From a virus, in IMG/VR virus record IMGVR_UViG_3300005613_000277, positions 1 to 31,174 of that record: a stretch of DNA of 31,174 nt; one strand, 5' to 3'. Both the position numbers and the translations under genes were made by a program. Below the pieces are notes generated by a model that was not told the DNA's origin, did no database searches, and saw nothing but the letters and a program-made list of their open reading frames with translations. Of the stretch, positions 20,533-29,500 are shown one piece after another (position 1 is the stretch's first letter; each line of letters starts with the position of its first letter).

Positions 20533-20790
20533 ATGGCTTTTGATTACAGCAAACTTTCCCGCATTGGTGGGATGGGCGATGCTCAGAAGGTGTACTCGTA
20601 TGCCTCTGTTGACTCTATCGCCACGGTTACTGGTACGGATTACTTCCTGCCAGCAATCAACGAGTTGCAGGTCAATGACGTTATCTTCGTAAGTGATAGC
20701 GACGCTGCGGCTGTTACCGTTACGTTTGTAAAGACGAACGACGGCAGCACGATTGACTGTGCATCTGGTACGGCGCTAGGCGACGCCTAG
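20533..20790 (+). CDS. Small head protein (decoration or minor capsid)
   Basis: An 85-residue beta-rich protein with strong ribosome site AAGGAGG (about 20519-20525). It is cotranscribed with the capsid gene and ends just before a terminator, so it should be abundant: a decoration protein is likely. Its sequence, MAFDYSKLSRIGG through YFLPAINELQVNDVIFVSDS, is paralogous to the N terminus of the protein at 21395 (MAFDNEALSHVGG, YFNEAYTKLQVKDLIIVNNS). Confidence 0.7.
   Translation: MAFDYSKLSRIGGMGDAQKVYSYASVDSIATVTGTDYFLPAINELQVNDVIFVSDSDAAAVTVTFVKTNDGSTIDCASGTALGDA
20776..20790. repeat. Perfect 15-base palindrome at the stop codon
   Basis: CTAGGCG-A-CGCCTAG, ending exactly with the TAG stop of the small head protein. 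It precedes the terminator stem by three bases. It may be a coincidence of coding or assist termination. Confidence 0.4.
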
Positions 20791-20793
20791 TTT

Positions 20794-20826
20794 GGGTGGG
20801 GGGTTTCGGCCCCCCGCTCTTTTTTT
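20794..20826 (+). terminator. Rho-independent terminator after capsid genes
   Basis: GGGGGG (20798-20803), loop TTTCGG and CCCCCC (20810-20815), extended by four outer pairs (two of them G-U) from 20794, then a run of seven T (20820-20826). It lies before the gp11-like gene, whose expression would rely on readthrough. Confidence 0.9.
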
Positions 20827-20837
20827 GAGGATAAGAT

Positions 20838-21395
20838 ATGGCGAGTAAGATCGACCTAGTAAGTAACGCGCTGATCCTTATTGGTGATTCGCCTATCAAC
20901 ACACTAGACGGCAACACTCGCGCCCAGCAGGTTGGGTCTAACCTGTACGACAACATTGTAAAGTTTGAATTAACCAAACACAGGTGGGGGTTTGCCCGTA
21001 AGAAGGCGCAACTTTCACTAACGACCGATGTCCCTGCAGATCCTGAGTGGCAATCTATCTACCAACTGCCAACAGACCTTCTGGTACTTATCAAGTTATA
21101 CCCCAACACCGGCTATCAAGTGTATGGCGACAAGGTATATACCAATGGTAAGTCCGCTCTGTACTGCGACTACATATATGACGTACCTGAGAGTGAGTGG
21201 CCTGTTTACTTCTCGAAGATGATTGAGTACGCATTAGCCAAGGACTTCGCTACGAGCGTCAGGGACAGCGTTTCTGCAAGGGGAGAGATGGCTGCGGAGT
21301 ACCTGAATGCGTCCCGCATGGCGCGTTTTACGGACTCTCAGCAGCATCCACAGACGAGGATACACAGTAACCCGTTCACAAATGTGAGGTACTAA
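20838..21395 (+). CDS. Tail tubular protein A-like (T7 gp11), head-tail adaptor
   Basis: A 185-residue protein, close to the T7 gp11 size (196). Hallmarks are LVSNALILIGDSPINTLDG at the N terminus, NLYDNIVKFELTKHRWGFAR (with LL/W-FA pattern) and a C-terminal helical part. It would form the ring between portal and tail nozzle. GAGGA lies before the ATG, downstream of a strong terminator. The stop shares a base with the next ATG. Confidence 0.85.
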   Translation: MASKIDLVSNALILIGDSPINTLDGNTRAQQVGSNLYDNIVKFELTKHRWGFARKKAQLSLTTDVPADPEWQSIYQLPTDLLVLIKLYPNTGYQVYGDKVYTNGKSALYCDYIYDVPESEWPVYFSKMIEYALAKDFATSVRDSVSARGEMAAEYLNASRMARFTDSQQHPQTRIHSNPFTNVRY

Positions 21396-22051
21396 TGGCT
21401 TTTGATAACGAAGCACTCTCTCATGTTGGTGGAAGTTCGCCCGCTCCCCGTATTTATACTTATGAGACTATTGAGGACAGAACCATTGTCTTGGGTTCTG
21501 GGTACTTCAATGAGGCTTACACCAAGCTACAGGTAAAAGACCTAATCATCGTCAACAACAGTGTTGAGGTGTACACCGCCAAGGTTACAGCTGTCTCTAA
21601 GAACCTTGTCACAGTAGCAAAGACATCATTCCTTGATCGTGAGTATGCGTATTACTACATAAGCCAAGATACGGCGCTGGCATTGAATGATGACGGCGTG
21701 ACCTATACCAAAGTACCCAATATGATTGCGCCGATTGTGCGCGATTTTACGATCACTAACGGCACGTTGAAGTATCACGGGGTGGGTGGGTTGTTTCAAT
21801 TTGTTGGCTCTGTCGATATGTCTTCTCGGAAAAACGCAGACATTCACATTACGCTGTTTATCAATGGCGTTGCGTCAGGACAGACGGTAGTGCGCTCGTT
21901 TACTTCTGCGAATAAGCGTGGATCTACAACATCCAACGGTATTTTTCAGATCAATACCAATGATGAGTTTGAAGTCAGGATGAAGGGTGACGGCACTACT
22001 GGTTTGACCGTCGATATCTTTGGCATGAATCTCACATTCTTGGAAGTATAG
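21395..22051 (+). CDS. Head/tail-associated protein with paralogous N terminus and TNF-like C terminus
   Basis: A 218-residue protein. Residues 1 to about 82 are homologous to the small head protein at 20533 (shared MAFD, LSxxGG, YxYE/S, YF, LQVxD(L/V)I(I/F)V). Residues 110-218 look like an eight-stranded TNF-like jelly roll (IHITLFINGVASGQTVVRSF, then NGIFQINTNDEFEVRMKGDG), typical of phage knobs. Located between gp11- and gp12-like genes, it could be a head fibre or adaptor-bound knob whose N terminus binds the same site as the small head protein. Confidence 0.65.
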   Translation: MAFDNEALSHVGGSSPAPRIYTYETIEDRTIVLGSGYFNEAYTKLQVKDLIIVNNSVEVYTAKVTAVSKNLVTVAKTSFLDREYAYYYISQDTALALNDDGVTYTKVPNMIAPIVRDFTITNGTLKYHGVGGLFQFVGSVDMSSRKNADIHITLFINGVASGQTVVRSFTSANKRGSTTSNGIFQINTNDEFEVRMKGDGTTGLTVDIFGMNLTFLEV

Positions 22052-24532
22052 ATGGCTAAGACACGGTTCATACAGTCTAGCTTTGTAAGCGGCGAGCTTA
22101 GTCCTCTACTGAAGGGTCGTATTGACCTTGCCCAGTATTATCAGGGCGTACAGACTGCTAAGAACGTGGTTATCGTGCCTCAAGGTGGAATGAAGCGTCG
22201 GCCCGGTACCGAGTATGTGCAGACTGTTCTCAACACTCTCACTCGTAATACTACGGTTGCCACAGCGCCCAATGGTGGAACGGCTGCCAACGTAAATGAT
22301 GATAACGATTCCACGGTATGCACCACCACTGTAGGTATATCCACTACAAATCCGTATGTGGTTTGTAAGTTCGATCTAGGATCTGCCAAAGCGGTAGAGT
22401 TCTTTGATGTCAGGAACGTGTTTCTGTCTGCTGGCACGTCTAGCGAGTTCAAGATTCAGTATTCAACGGACGATGTGACCTACACTGACGCGGCTAGTGT
22501 CCCACTGCTGGGTGTTTCTACGCAGGACTTCCGTTTATTCGTGGGTAAGACGGCTAGATACTGGCGGTTGGCTAGGATCGGCTCTACTGATCTCACTACT
22601 TCTGTGGTTTCGGTGGGTACGGTTGCGCCGATTGAGCAGACCGCTACCGCATCTAACTTCAAGATGTTGGACTTCAGCGTGGAGGATGACCGGCACTACC
22701 TGTTACTCCTGACTGAGAACAACATTCGCGTATTTCGCGCACCAAATACCCATGTTGCGGACATAAAGACCACTATCGTGTCCGCTGACGTGCCCGATGT
22801 ACGGGCTACTCAAGTTGAAAACGTGATGCTGTTGTTCCAAGAGAACACGGCTCCACAGCGTTTGATTAATCTGGGTACAGACATCGACTGGTTTATCGAC
22901 AATGTGCCGTTTACCAACGTGCCCCAGTACGATTACAATGATTCCTCTAGCCCCACACCCGTTAGTGATGTGCAGGTTATGACCCTTGCCTCTTTTGTTG
23001 CCGGTGATAAGTTCCAGATAGACATAGAGGGAGTGGTATCAAAGAACATTACGTTTGCTGGTGATGCTACTGCGGACGAGCAAGCGGCTACTGTTGCAAA
23101 TATCCAGCGCAACATCCAAGAAATGCCGGTGATGGGCGAGACAGGCGTGGTTGTTGCCCGTACTGGCGCTACTCAATACTCGATTACAGTGGGTGGGGAG
23201 TCGGCAAAAGACTTTGAATTGTACGCAGCCTTCGCTACTACGGGCACTGCTAGCAAGACTATCGCCTTTACGAAGTCTACAAACGGTTCTCCACGACGCG
23301 AGGACGTGTGGTCGGCTACCCGAGGCTACCCCAAGACAGCATGTTTCTATGAAGGACGGTTGGTTCTTGGTGGTACTCGGTCTAAGCCACAGTCTTTGTT
23401 CTTCTCCAAGTCTGGATCGTTCTTTGATTTCGATATTGGTGATGGCGATGATGACGAAGCAATCTTCGTGACCATTTCATCCCGCAAACTGAATGACATT
23501 GTTGACGTGTTCCCCGGTCGTAACTTGCAGGTATTTACTTCTGGGGCTGAATTTGCAGTTACTAGCAAGCCGGTTACACCATCAAGTGCGCAAGTTGCAC
23601 CACAAACGTCACACGGTGCGCTAAACGTAGAGACTCAAGACGTGGACGGCTCCACCATTTTTGTGGATCGTAACGGTAAGTCGATTAGAGACTTCGTGTT
23701 CTCGTTCAATGAAGACGCATACGTTACACAGGATCTATCTGTGCTCGCCTCTCACTTGATTACTCAGCCTGTAGACATGGCTCTACTGAGTGGCACGCAG
23801 AGCGATGACGCCAACTGGGTGTTCTTCGTGAACAACGACGGTAACGGTGTGATCCTGAATACTCTCCGCGCTCAGGACATTACCGGGTTTACGCGATGGG
23901 AGAACACTGGCGACATCAAAGGCGTGTGCGTTGTAGACGAAGACCTATACTTGGTTACTGAAAGAACCATCAACAGCGCGACCGTTAAGTTCTTGGAGCG
24001 TTGGAGCTTCGATTACAAGATGGATGCCTCTATCAAGATAGCCCCTACAGCGTCCCAGACTGTCCTCACAGGCTTAGATTACTTGGAGGGGGAAATGGTA
24101 CAGATCGTTGCTGACGGCGTTGTACTGCAAGAGAGGGCGGTCTCAGGTGGCTCTATAACCCTAGAGGCTAGCGAGACAGGATATACCAGCGTTGAGGTTG
24201 GTCTAAACTTCGCTATTGAACTGAAGCCGATGCCGTTGAATACGAATGTCGGCAGTGGTCAGAACCAGATGCGCCTCAAGCGCGTGGTAAGAATTAACTC
24301 CCGTGTGTATCAGTCTTCTGGGGTGTACGTTAATGGTAACGCGGTGCCGATCAGAGCATTTGGCGCTGCACCAGATACCCCATTGGATAACCCGCCAGAC
24401 GTACTGACGGGGATTATTGACGATATTTACGGTACAGATGGATGGACGAGAGAGGAGGTGCCGGTGTTCACGGTTCCCGATCCTACCCCATTCCATATAC
24501 AGATGATTGAATTTGAAGTGGAGAGTAGTTAA
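22052..24532 (+). CDS. Tail tubular protein B-like (T7 gp12), with discoidin-like insertion
   Basis: An 826-residue nozzle protein (T7 gp12 is 794). The N terminus has the family signature SSFVSGELSPLLKGRIDLAQ, then VVIVPQGGMKRRPGTEYV. Residues about 70-190 appear to be an insertion with the features of an F5/8 type C (discoidin) domain: YVVCKFDLGSAKAVEFFDVR, EFKIQYSTDDVTYT and ARYWRLARI. The rest follows the usual beta-propeller-like pattern, including FYEGRLVLGGTRSKPQSLFF. The gene starts directly after the upstream stop. Confidence 0.9.
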   Translation: MAKTRFIQSSFVSGELSPLLKGRIDLAQYYQGVQTAKNVVIVPQGGMKRRPGTEYVQTVLNTLTRNTTVATAPNGGTAANVNDDNDSTVCTTTVGISTTNPYVVCKFDLGSAKAVEFFDVRNVFLSAGTSSEFKIQYSTDDVTYTDAASVPLLGVSTQDFRLFVGKTARYWRLARIGSTDLTTSVVSVGTVAPIEQTATASNFKMLDFSVEDDRHYLLLLTENNIRVFRAPNTHVADIKTTIVSADVPDVRATQVENVMLLFQENTAPQRLINLGTDIDWFIDNVPFTNVPQYDYNDSSSPTPVSDVQVMTLASFVAGDKFQIDIEGVVSKNITFAGDATADEQAATVANIQRNIQEMPVMGETGVVVARTGATQYSITVGGESAKDFELYAAFATTGTASKTIAFTKSTNGSPRREDVWSATRGYPKTACFYEGRLVLGGTRSKPQSLFFSKSGSFFDFDIGDGDDDEAIFVTISSRKLNDIVDVFPGRNLQVFTSGAEFAVTSKPVTPSSAQVAPQTSHGALNVETQDVDGSTIFVDRNGKSIRDFVFSFNEDAYVTQDLSVLASHLITQPVDMALLSGTQSDDANWVFFVNNDGNGVILNTLRAQDITGFTRWENTGDIKGVCVVDEDLYLVTERTINSATVKFLERWSFDYKMDASIKIAPTASQTVLTGLDYLEGEMVQIVADGVVLQERAVSGGSITLEASETGYTSVEVGLNFAIELKPMPLNTNVGSGQNQMRLKRVVRINSRVYQSSGVYVNGNAVPIRAFGAAPDTPLDNPPDVLTGIIDDIYGTDGWTREEVPVFTVPDPTPFHIQMIEFEVESS

Positions 24533-24940
24533 ATGCCCGTACCCGTACTCGCTATTATTGCCGGGATAGGCACTGCCGTAGCCGCAAGAGGCCAATACGT
24601 TGCTGGCAAGGCGCAAGAAATAGAGCTAGAGCGTCAGGCCGAGGAGGAGCGTATTGCTGCGGAAGGCCGTGAGCTACAGCGCCGAGAAGAATTGAACCGA
24701 GCGCTGGCTGCAAGACAGATGGCTATGGCTACTTCTGGCATTGCTGGTGAGGGTACTCCTGCAAGTATCGCCCTCTCCGCTGCTGAAAAGATTGGCATGG
24801 GTGAGGGTTTAGAATCCTTGAGCAGTCAATTGAAGCAGGCACAACTACGCAGGGCGGGCCAGATGGCTTCTAGCACCGGCAAGATACAAGCAGCGTCTAC
24901 GCTATTGAGTGGTGGCGTAGAGGCGGCACAACTAAGCTGA
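24533..24940 (+). CDS. Internal virion protein, T7 gp14-like
   Basis: A 135-residue helical protein. A short hydrophobic N terminus (VPVLAIIAGIGTAVAARGQY) is followed by a charged coiled coil (EIELERQAEEERIAAEGREL) and then AMATSGIAGEGTPASIALSA, a motif found in gp14-type ejection proteins. It starts directly after the gp12-like stop. It would help form the ejection channel across the host outer membrane. The size is smaller than T7 gp14 (196). Confidence 0.75.
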   Translation: MPVPVLAIIAGIGTAVAARGQYVAGKAQEIELERQAEEERIAAEGRELQRREELNRALAARQMAMATSGIAGEGTPASIALSAAEKIGMGEGLESLSSQLKQAQLRRAGQMASSTGKIQAASTLLSGGVEAAQLS

Positions 24941-24947
24941 GTAATTC

Positions 24948-26558
24948 ATGGCTAAAGAAATAACATATTACGGTCAGCTACGCCCCACTGGAGTAGATAA
25001 CTCTACTGCCAGACGGTTTGAGGCATTGGCTGGATTAGCCGGTACGGTAAATGAGATTGCCTTTGAATACGGCGCTAAGAGAGCGAAAGAGATTGGTGCC
25101 GCCGAAGGTCTGACCGCTGGGCAACAAGCTGCTGAAACTGGAGAAGCCCCCGAGCGTCGTAAGGGATTCCTGTCTACTCTGTCTATTCAGGATCAAGCGT
25201 ATAACGAAGCTATGGAGAATGCGTTTCTAGCGTCCATGCAGGTGGATGTACAAAACGATATCTCTCGTATAGCGGCAGAGAATCCCACCGATGCAGCTAG
25301 TTTTTCGGTTCTATCACAGCAAGCAACTAATCCCATTCTGTCGTCTATAACCGACGAAGCAATGAGGGCGAGGGCGGCACAGACGATAGACAGCATACAG
25401 TCTAGCGCGTTAAGACAGGTTGAGTCGGCGGAGATTGCTAAAGACAAGGCTGCGGCTGATGAGCGATTCGAGAATGTGGTCACTGTATCTGGTGATGCGT
25501 TAGTCACTGCCGCCAAAGAAGGCGATCTGATAGGTGTCACTACCCAGCAGCAGAACATCATTGACGGGCTGGCTGGTCGCTTACAGCTAGGGACTATATC
25601 GCAAGTACAGTATGACGAGGGCGTTAGGAGCGTGGGAATCCTTGCTCAAAACTCTGCATACCAAGGAACGCTACGCGATCAAATGAACGATGGCGATTGG
25701 TCTGGTGCGCTACGGTCTATTGAGACCTTGGCATCTAAGCCGCTGAAGGGTTACCGCAATGAGGAGCAGGACGCACTGATTACACTTTTAAGAAGTGATG
25801 TCAGCGAGCGTTTGGCGCTTGATAACCAAGCAGATGCCGAAGATCAGCAGAACCTTGCTCTCTCTCAGGAAGCTACTTCTAGTGATTTGTTCCTTGGCAT
25901 TCTGAACGGAACGGCAGGAACGTCAGAAGTACAAAGAGCTACGGCTACCAGAAGTATATCTTTTAGCCAAGCTAGAGCTTTGCAAAGCACGATTACTACT
26001 AGGGGCCAGGGTGTTGACGATATCCAGCTAATCATGGAGATCCAAGACAACATAGCCACTAACCCTCAAAAGGCGAGGGCGTTAATCATGGCTAACGTCG
26101 GCACTCGATTGACTACATCTACGGCTGAAAAGTTCTACGGTACTGCGTCGGCAAATTTGACGGGTGAAAGCCCATTAAGCACCGGCGAAGCCCAGAGGTT
26201 CCGCGACTATCTCAAGCGAATGACCGTGGTTACTGGCGCGTTTGCAGCCATTGATCCAGAGGCACAGTCCATGTGGGCTGATCTTGATATTGTATATTCA
26301 CAACGAGTGCTTGCTGGCGAGCGTCCATCTGAGGTTGCGTCTGAATTGGTAGAGGCTAAGAACCTGTCGGGTACATCAAAAGACATAGATGCCCAGATAG
26401 ACCAACTGAAAGCTAACTTCAAAGAAAGAACGAACACAAGTAACCCCATGAGCGCAGACGAGTTTACTGCGTCTTATAATAGTTTACTTGCCGAGCAAGA
26501 GAAGCTGAGAGCGTATAATGACTTCCGAAGCGATCTGTCTCAGATCCTGAAGCGATAA
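24948..26558 (+). CDS. Internal virion protein, T7 gp15-like
   Basis: A 536-residue protein, almost entirely helical, beginning MAKEITYYGQLRPTGVDNST and continuing with many Ala/Gln/Asp-rich helices. Position between gp14-like and the giant gp16-like gene, composition and length fit the gp15 class of ejected core proteins. No enzymatic motif was seen. Assignment rests mainly on gene order. Confidence 0.75.
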   Translation: MAKEITYYGQLRPTGVDNSTARRFEALAGLAGTVNEIAFEYGAKRAKEIGAAEGLTAGQQAAETGEAPERRKGFLSTLSIQDQAYNEAMENAFLASMQVDVQNDISRIAAENPTDAASFSVLSQQATNPILSSITDEAMRARAAQTIDSIQSSALRQVESAEIAKDKAAADERFENVVTVSGDALVTAAKEGDLIGVTTQQQNIIDGLAGRLQLGTISQVQYDEGVRSVGILAQNSAYQGTLRDQMNDGDWSGALRSIETLASKPLKGYRNEEQDALITLLRSDVSERLALDNQADAEDQQNLALSQEATSSDLFLGILNGTAGTSEVQRATATRSISFSQARALQSTITTRGQGVDDIQLIMEIQDNIATNPQKARALIMANVGTRLTTSTAEKFYGTASANLTGESPLSTGEAQRFRDYLKRMTVVTGAFAAIDPEAQSMWADLDIVYSQRVLAGERPSEVASELVEAKNLSGTSKDIDAQIDQLKANFKERTNTSNPMSADEFTASYNSLLAEQEKLRAYNDFRSDLSQILKR

Positions 26559-26567
26559 GGATTCCAC

Positions 26568-29500
26568 ATGGCTAAAAGCCCATTCGTCACAGCACTAGAA
26601 GCGGCTACCGGCAAAGAAGCAAAGCCGAAGTTTGAGCCTGACCTGACTGCCATATCGGAGAAGTATGGCGTTGATCGAGGTCTTGTTGGCGGTATTGCTA
26701 AGACCTTGGCGGGTACGGCTGTTGCTGCCGGTGGTATTACTGCAAGCGAAGAAGCAGAGGCTGGCATATTGACTGCTGCCCTCTCTCCCGTACTGCGTAA
26801 AAACCTTACTAAGATGGTACAGGGTGAGGAGCTTACAAGTGCCGAGGAAAAGTCTGTTCGCAAGTACATCAGGCAAGTAGAAGAAACTGATGATGCTTTC
26901 GGCGCTCGTGAACGTATGCGTATGGCTGAGATGGAGACGCCAGACGTAGAAGTCATGAAGCGTCCGGGCATTGACCCACAACAAATGGTGGGGAGTGTGC
27001 TGGTTCCTGTTATGGGTGATCCCAGTATTGCTGGCGCTACGATAAAAAGCGTGGAAGGTGTGCCGCTAGACAAAGATGTAACGCTACATGGTGGGCCTAA
27101 TTACGCATTAGAAAGTATGTACAGGCAGTCTCCGTCTGGATGGGAGTCTATGTACGGCGCTGCCGCCACCAAGCAAGAGCATTTCCTGCGAGCGCAGAAA
27201 GAAAACCCTGATGCAGATGTGCTAGGCGTTTACACGGCAATGGGGCCGGAGTCGATGCTGTTTAACACAATGACTTCAGAGATAGCCCTGCGACAGTTTC
27301 CTGCGCTAAAGATTCCCGCAAGAGACATTGAGGCATTTGACAAGAAAATCCGCGCCGTATACCCAGACTTTGCAGGTGTAGAGTCGCCAGATGCGATGGC
27401 TCAAGTCATGGGAACTATCCCGGTGACCAATGTTAAGGGCAAGCGGGAGACTGCTGGCAACTTCCGCAAGGGTTTAATCACCGAGATGCGTAAGAAGCTG
27501 TGGACTAACAAGGGCTTCCCTGTAATTGATGACATTGTCAGAGCGACAACAGAGCCTGCGCTACGCGACAGCGAGTTAGGCGCTAGCGGTTTCTCTATAT
27601 TCAGGACTGAACCAGAAGCGGATCTTATTGCTCAATCAAGAACAGCTACCTATGACACCGGCATTCCCGGTCAGTATTACGGTGGCCTACAGAATAGTGT
27701 CCCTGCCGCGCTGATGTTCCCACGATTATGGGCGCGTACAGGCGAGTCTGTCTCAAAGACCGGCGACCCTCTTAACTTTAGCCAGCAGGTAGGTCAATTA
27801 CGCACCAAGACTCAGGATGGATGGTACGAAGTCGCTGATCAACAATGGGCTGACACGATCAGTCAATACTTAGCCGATCAGTATGACAACATCAAGGTTC
27901 AGCGAGTTGCCAAGGGTACGGTTGCTGCTGGTACTGTTATCGCATCACCATTTAGCTTTGCTGATGACAACACCGAGCCTAGCTATCTAAACACTCGCCA
28001 AGAAGCGAACCTAACTCCCGCTCAACTAGCTTTACAAGAGCTTGAGGCAGAGGTGGAGAGGGAGGGTGCCAAAGAGACTGTGGTTCCCCAGACCGGGGAT
28101 AGCCTTGGCTTTATCTTTGATCCCAAGTTGGGACGTATGCGTCCGCGCACTCCGCAAGACGAGAGCACACTAGCAGAGGCTATTGCTCTCGATGTTGGTC
28201 GTGGAATCACAGAAATACCAGAGCAGTCACTGTATGGCGCTGTAGACGCTGTGGGAGAGGCTGTACAGGCGTTTGGCGGTGAAGGCGACTTCCAGTTCAC
28301 GGAAGAAGAATATCAGCCAGAGACAACTACCGGCGCTCTAGCGCGTGGCATCAGCCAGTTCATGGTTGGGTTTATCCCTGCGGTTAAGGGATTAAAGTAC
28401 GCGGGTATGGGCGCTGGCATTACAAGGTCAATGTTGGCTGGCGCTGTTGCTGACGCTACGGTATTTGATCCCTACGCGGGACGGTTGGCTGATCTGGCTA
28501 ACCAGTACCCAGAGCTACAAGGGCCGGTTACCGACTTCCTTGCTACCGATATTAATGATTCCGAGGCGTTCTCTAGGTTCAAGAATGCGATAGAGGGTGC
28601 TGGGCTAGGTTTGTTGGGCGAGGGCTTTATTAAAGCGGCTAGAATGATTAAGGCTCGCCAGACTATCAAGGGCGCTGCCGATGCCACGGGCCAGAAGCCA
28701 AGCGAGTTAATAGACGAAACGATTGATGATGCCAAGTTGGATGACGGCACTGGCGCTGAAAGCCGGGCGATGGTCGAACTACGGACTAAACAAGAAGAAG
28801 CGGAAGGCGAGTTCATCCCATTCGAGGACTTGGCGGCTCAAGAGAATGTCGGATTTGTCCTTCCTGAGTTTAAGACTGGGAGGGGGGATGCCAAGCCGGA
28901 AGCTGCAAAGAACATTAATCTCAATAATTTAAGCACTACTGAAGAAGTAGACGCTCTGATTAATCGCGTAGCGGAAACTGATGCTCCTACTATCAATGAG
29001 GCTAGAAGGCAGAAGGTTCTTAACGAGGACTTGCCCAAGCTAGCTGATGATCTAGGCATGACGGTTGATGACCTGCTGTCCAGACCCAAGGGCGCGGCGT
29101 TTAATGCGGAGCAGATTCTAGCTTCTCGCAAGATTTTGGTAGCGTCTGGTGAGAACCTAGTTCGCATGGCTAAGAAAGCCAATAGCGTTGACGGTACAGA
29201 GATGGATCTGGCTTTGATGCGTCGGGCAATGTCTCAGCACAGGGCTATCCAAGCGCAAGTATCCGGCATGACAGCAGAAGCTGGTCGTGCGTTACAGCAG
29301 TTTCGGGTTGTTGCCGAGAGTTCACGCCTACAAGAAAAAGCTATTCGTGACATCCTAACCGCGAACGGTGGTGATGGATTGAATCGAAAGATGGCACAAA
29401 TGTTATCGGAGCTGGACGATCCCACGAAGGTTGGCAAGTTCGTAAGCAAGGCATCTGACGCTACCACTATGGACAAGCTGTACGAGGTTTGGATTAACAG

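Noticed and set aside
24203-24616. Minus-strand frame of 137 residues
   Set aside because: Antisense to the gp12-like and gp14-like genes; no ribosome site or recognisable motif.
26540-27073. Minus-strand frame of 177 residues
   Set aside because: Antisense to the giant virion protein, Ser/Pro-rich low-complexity shadow with no start context.
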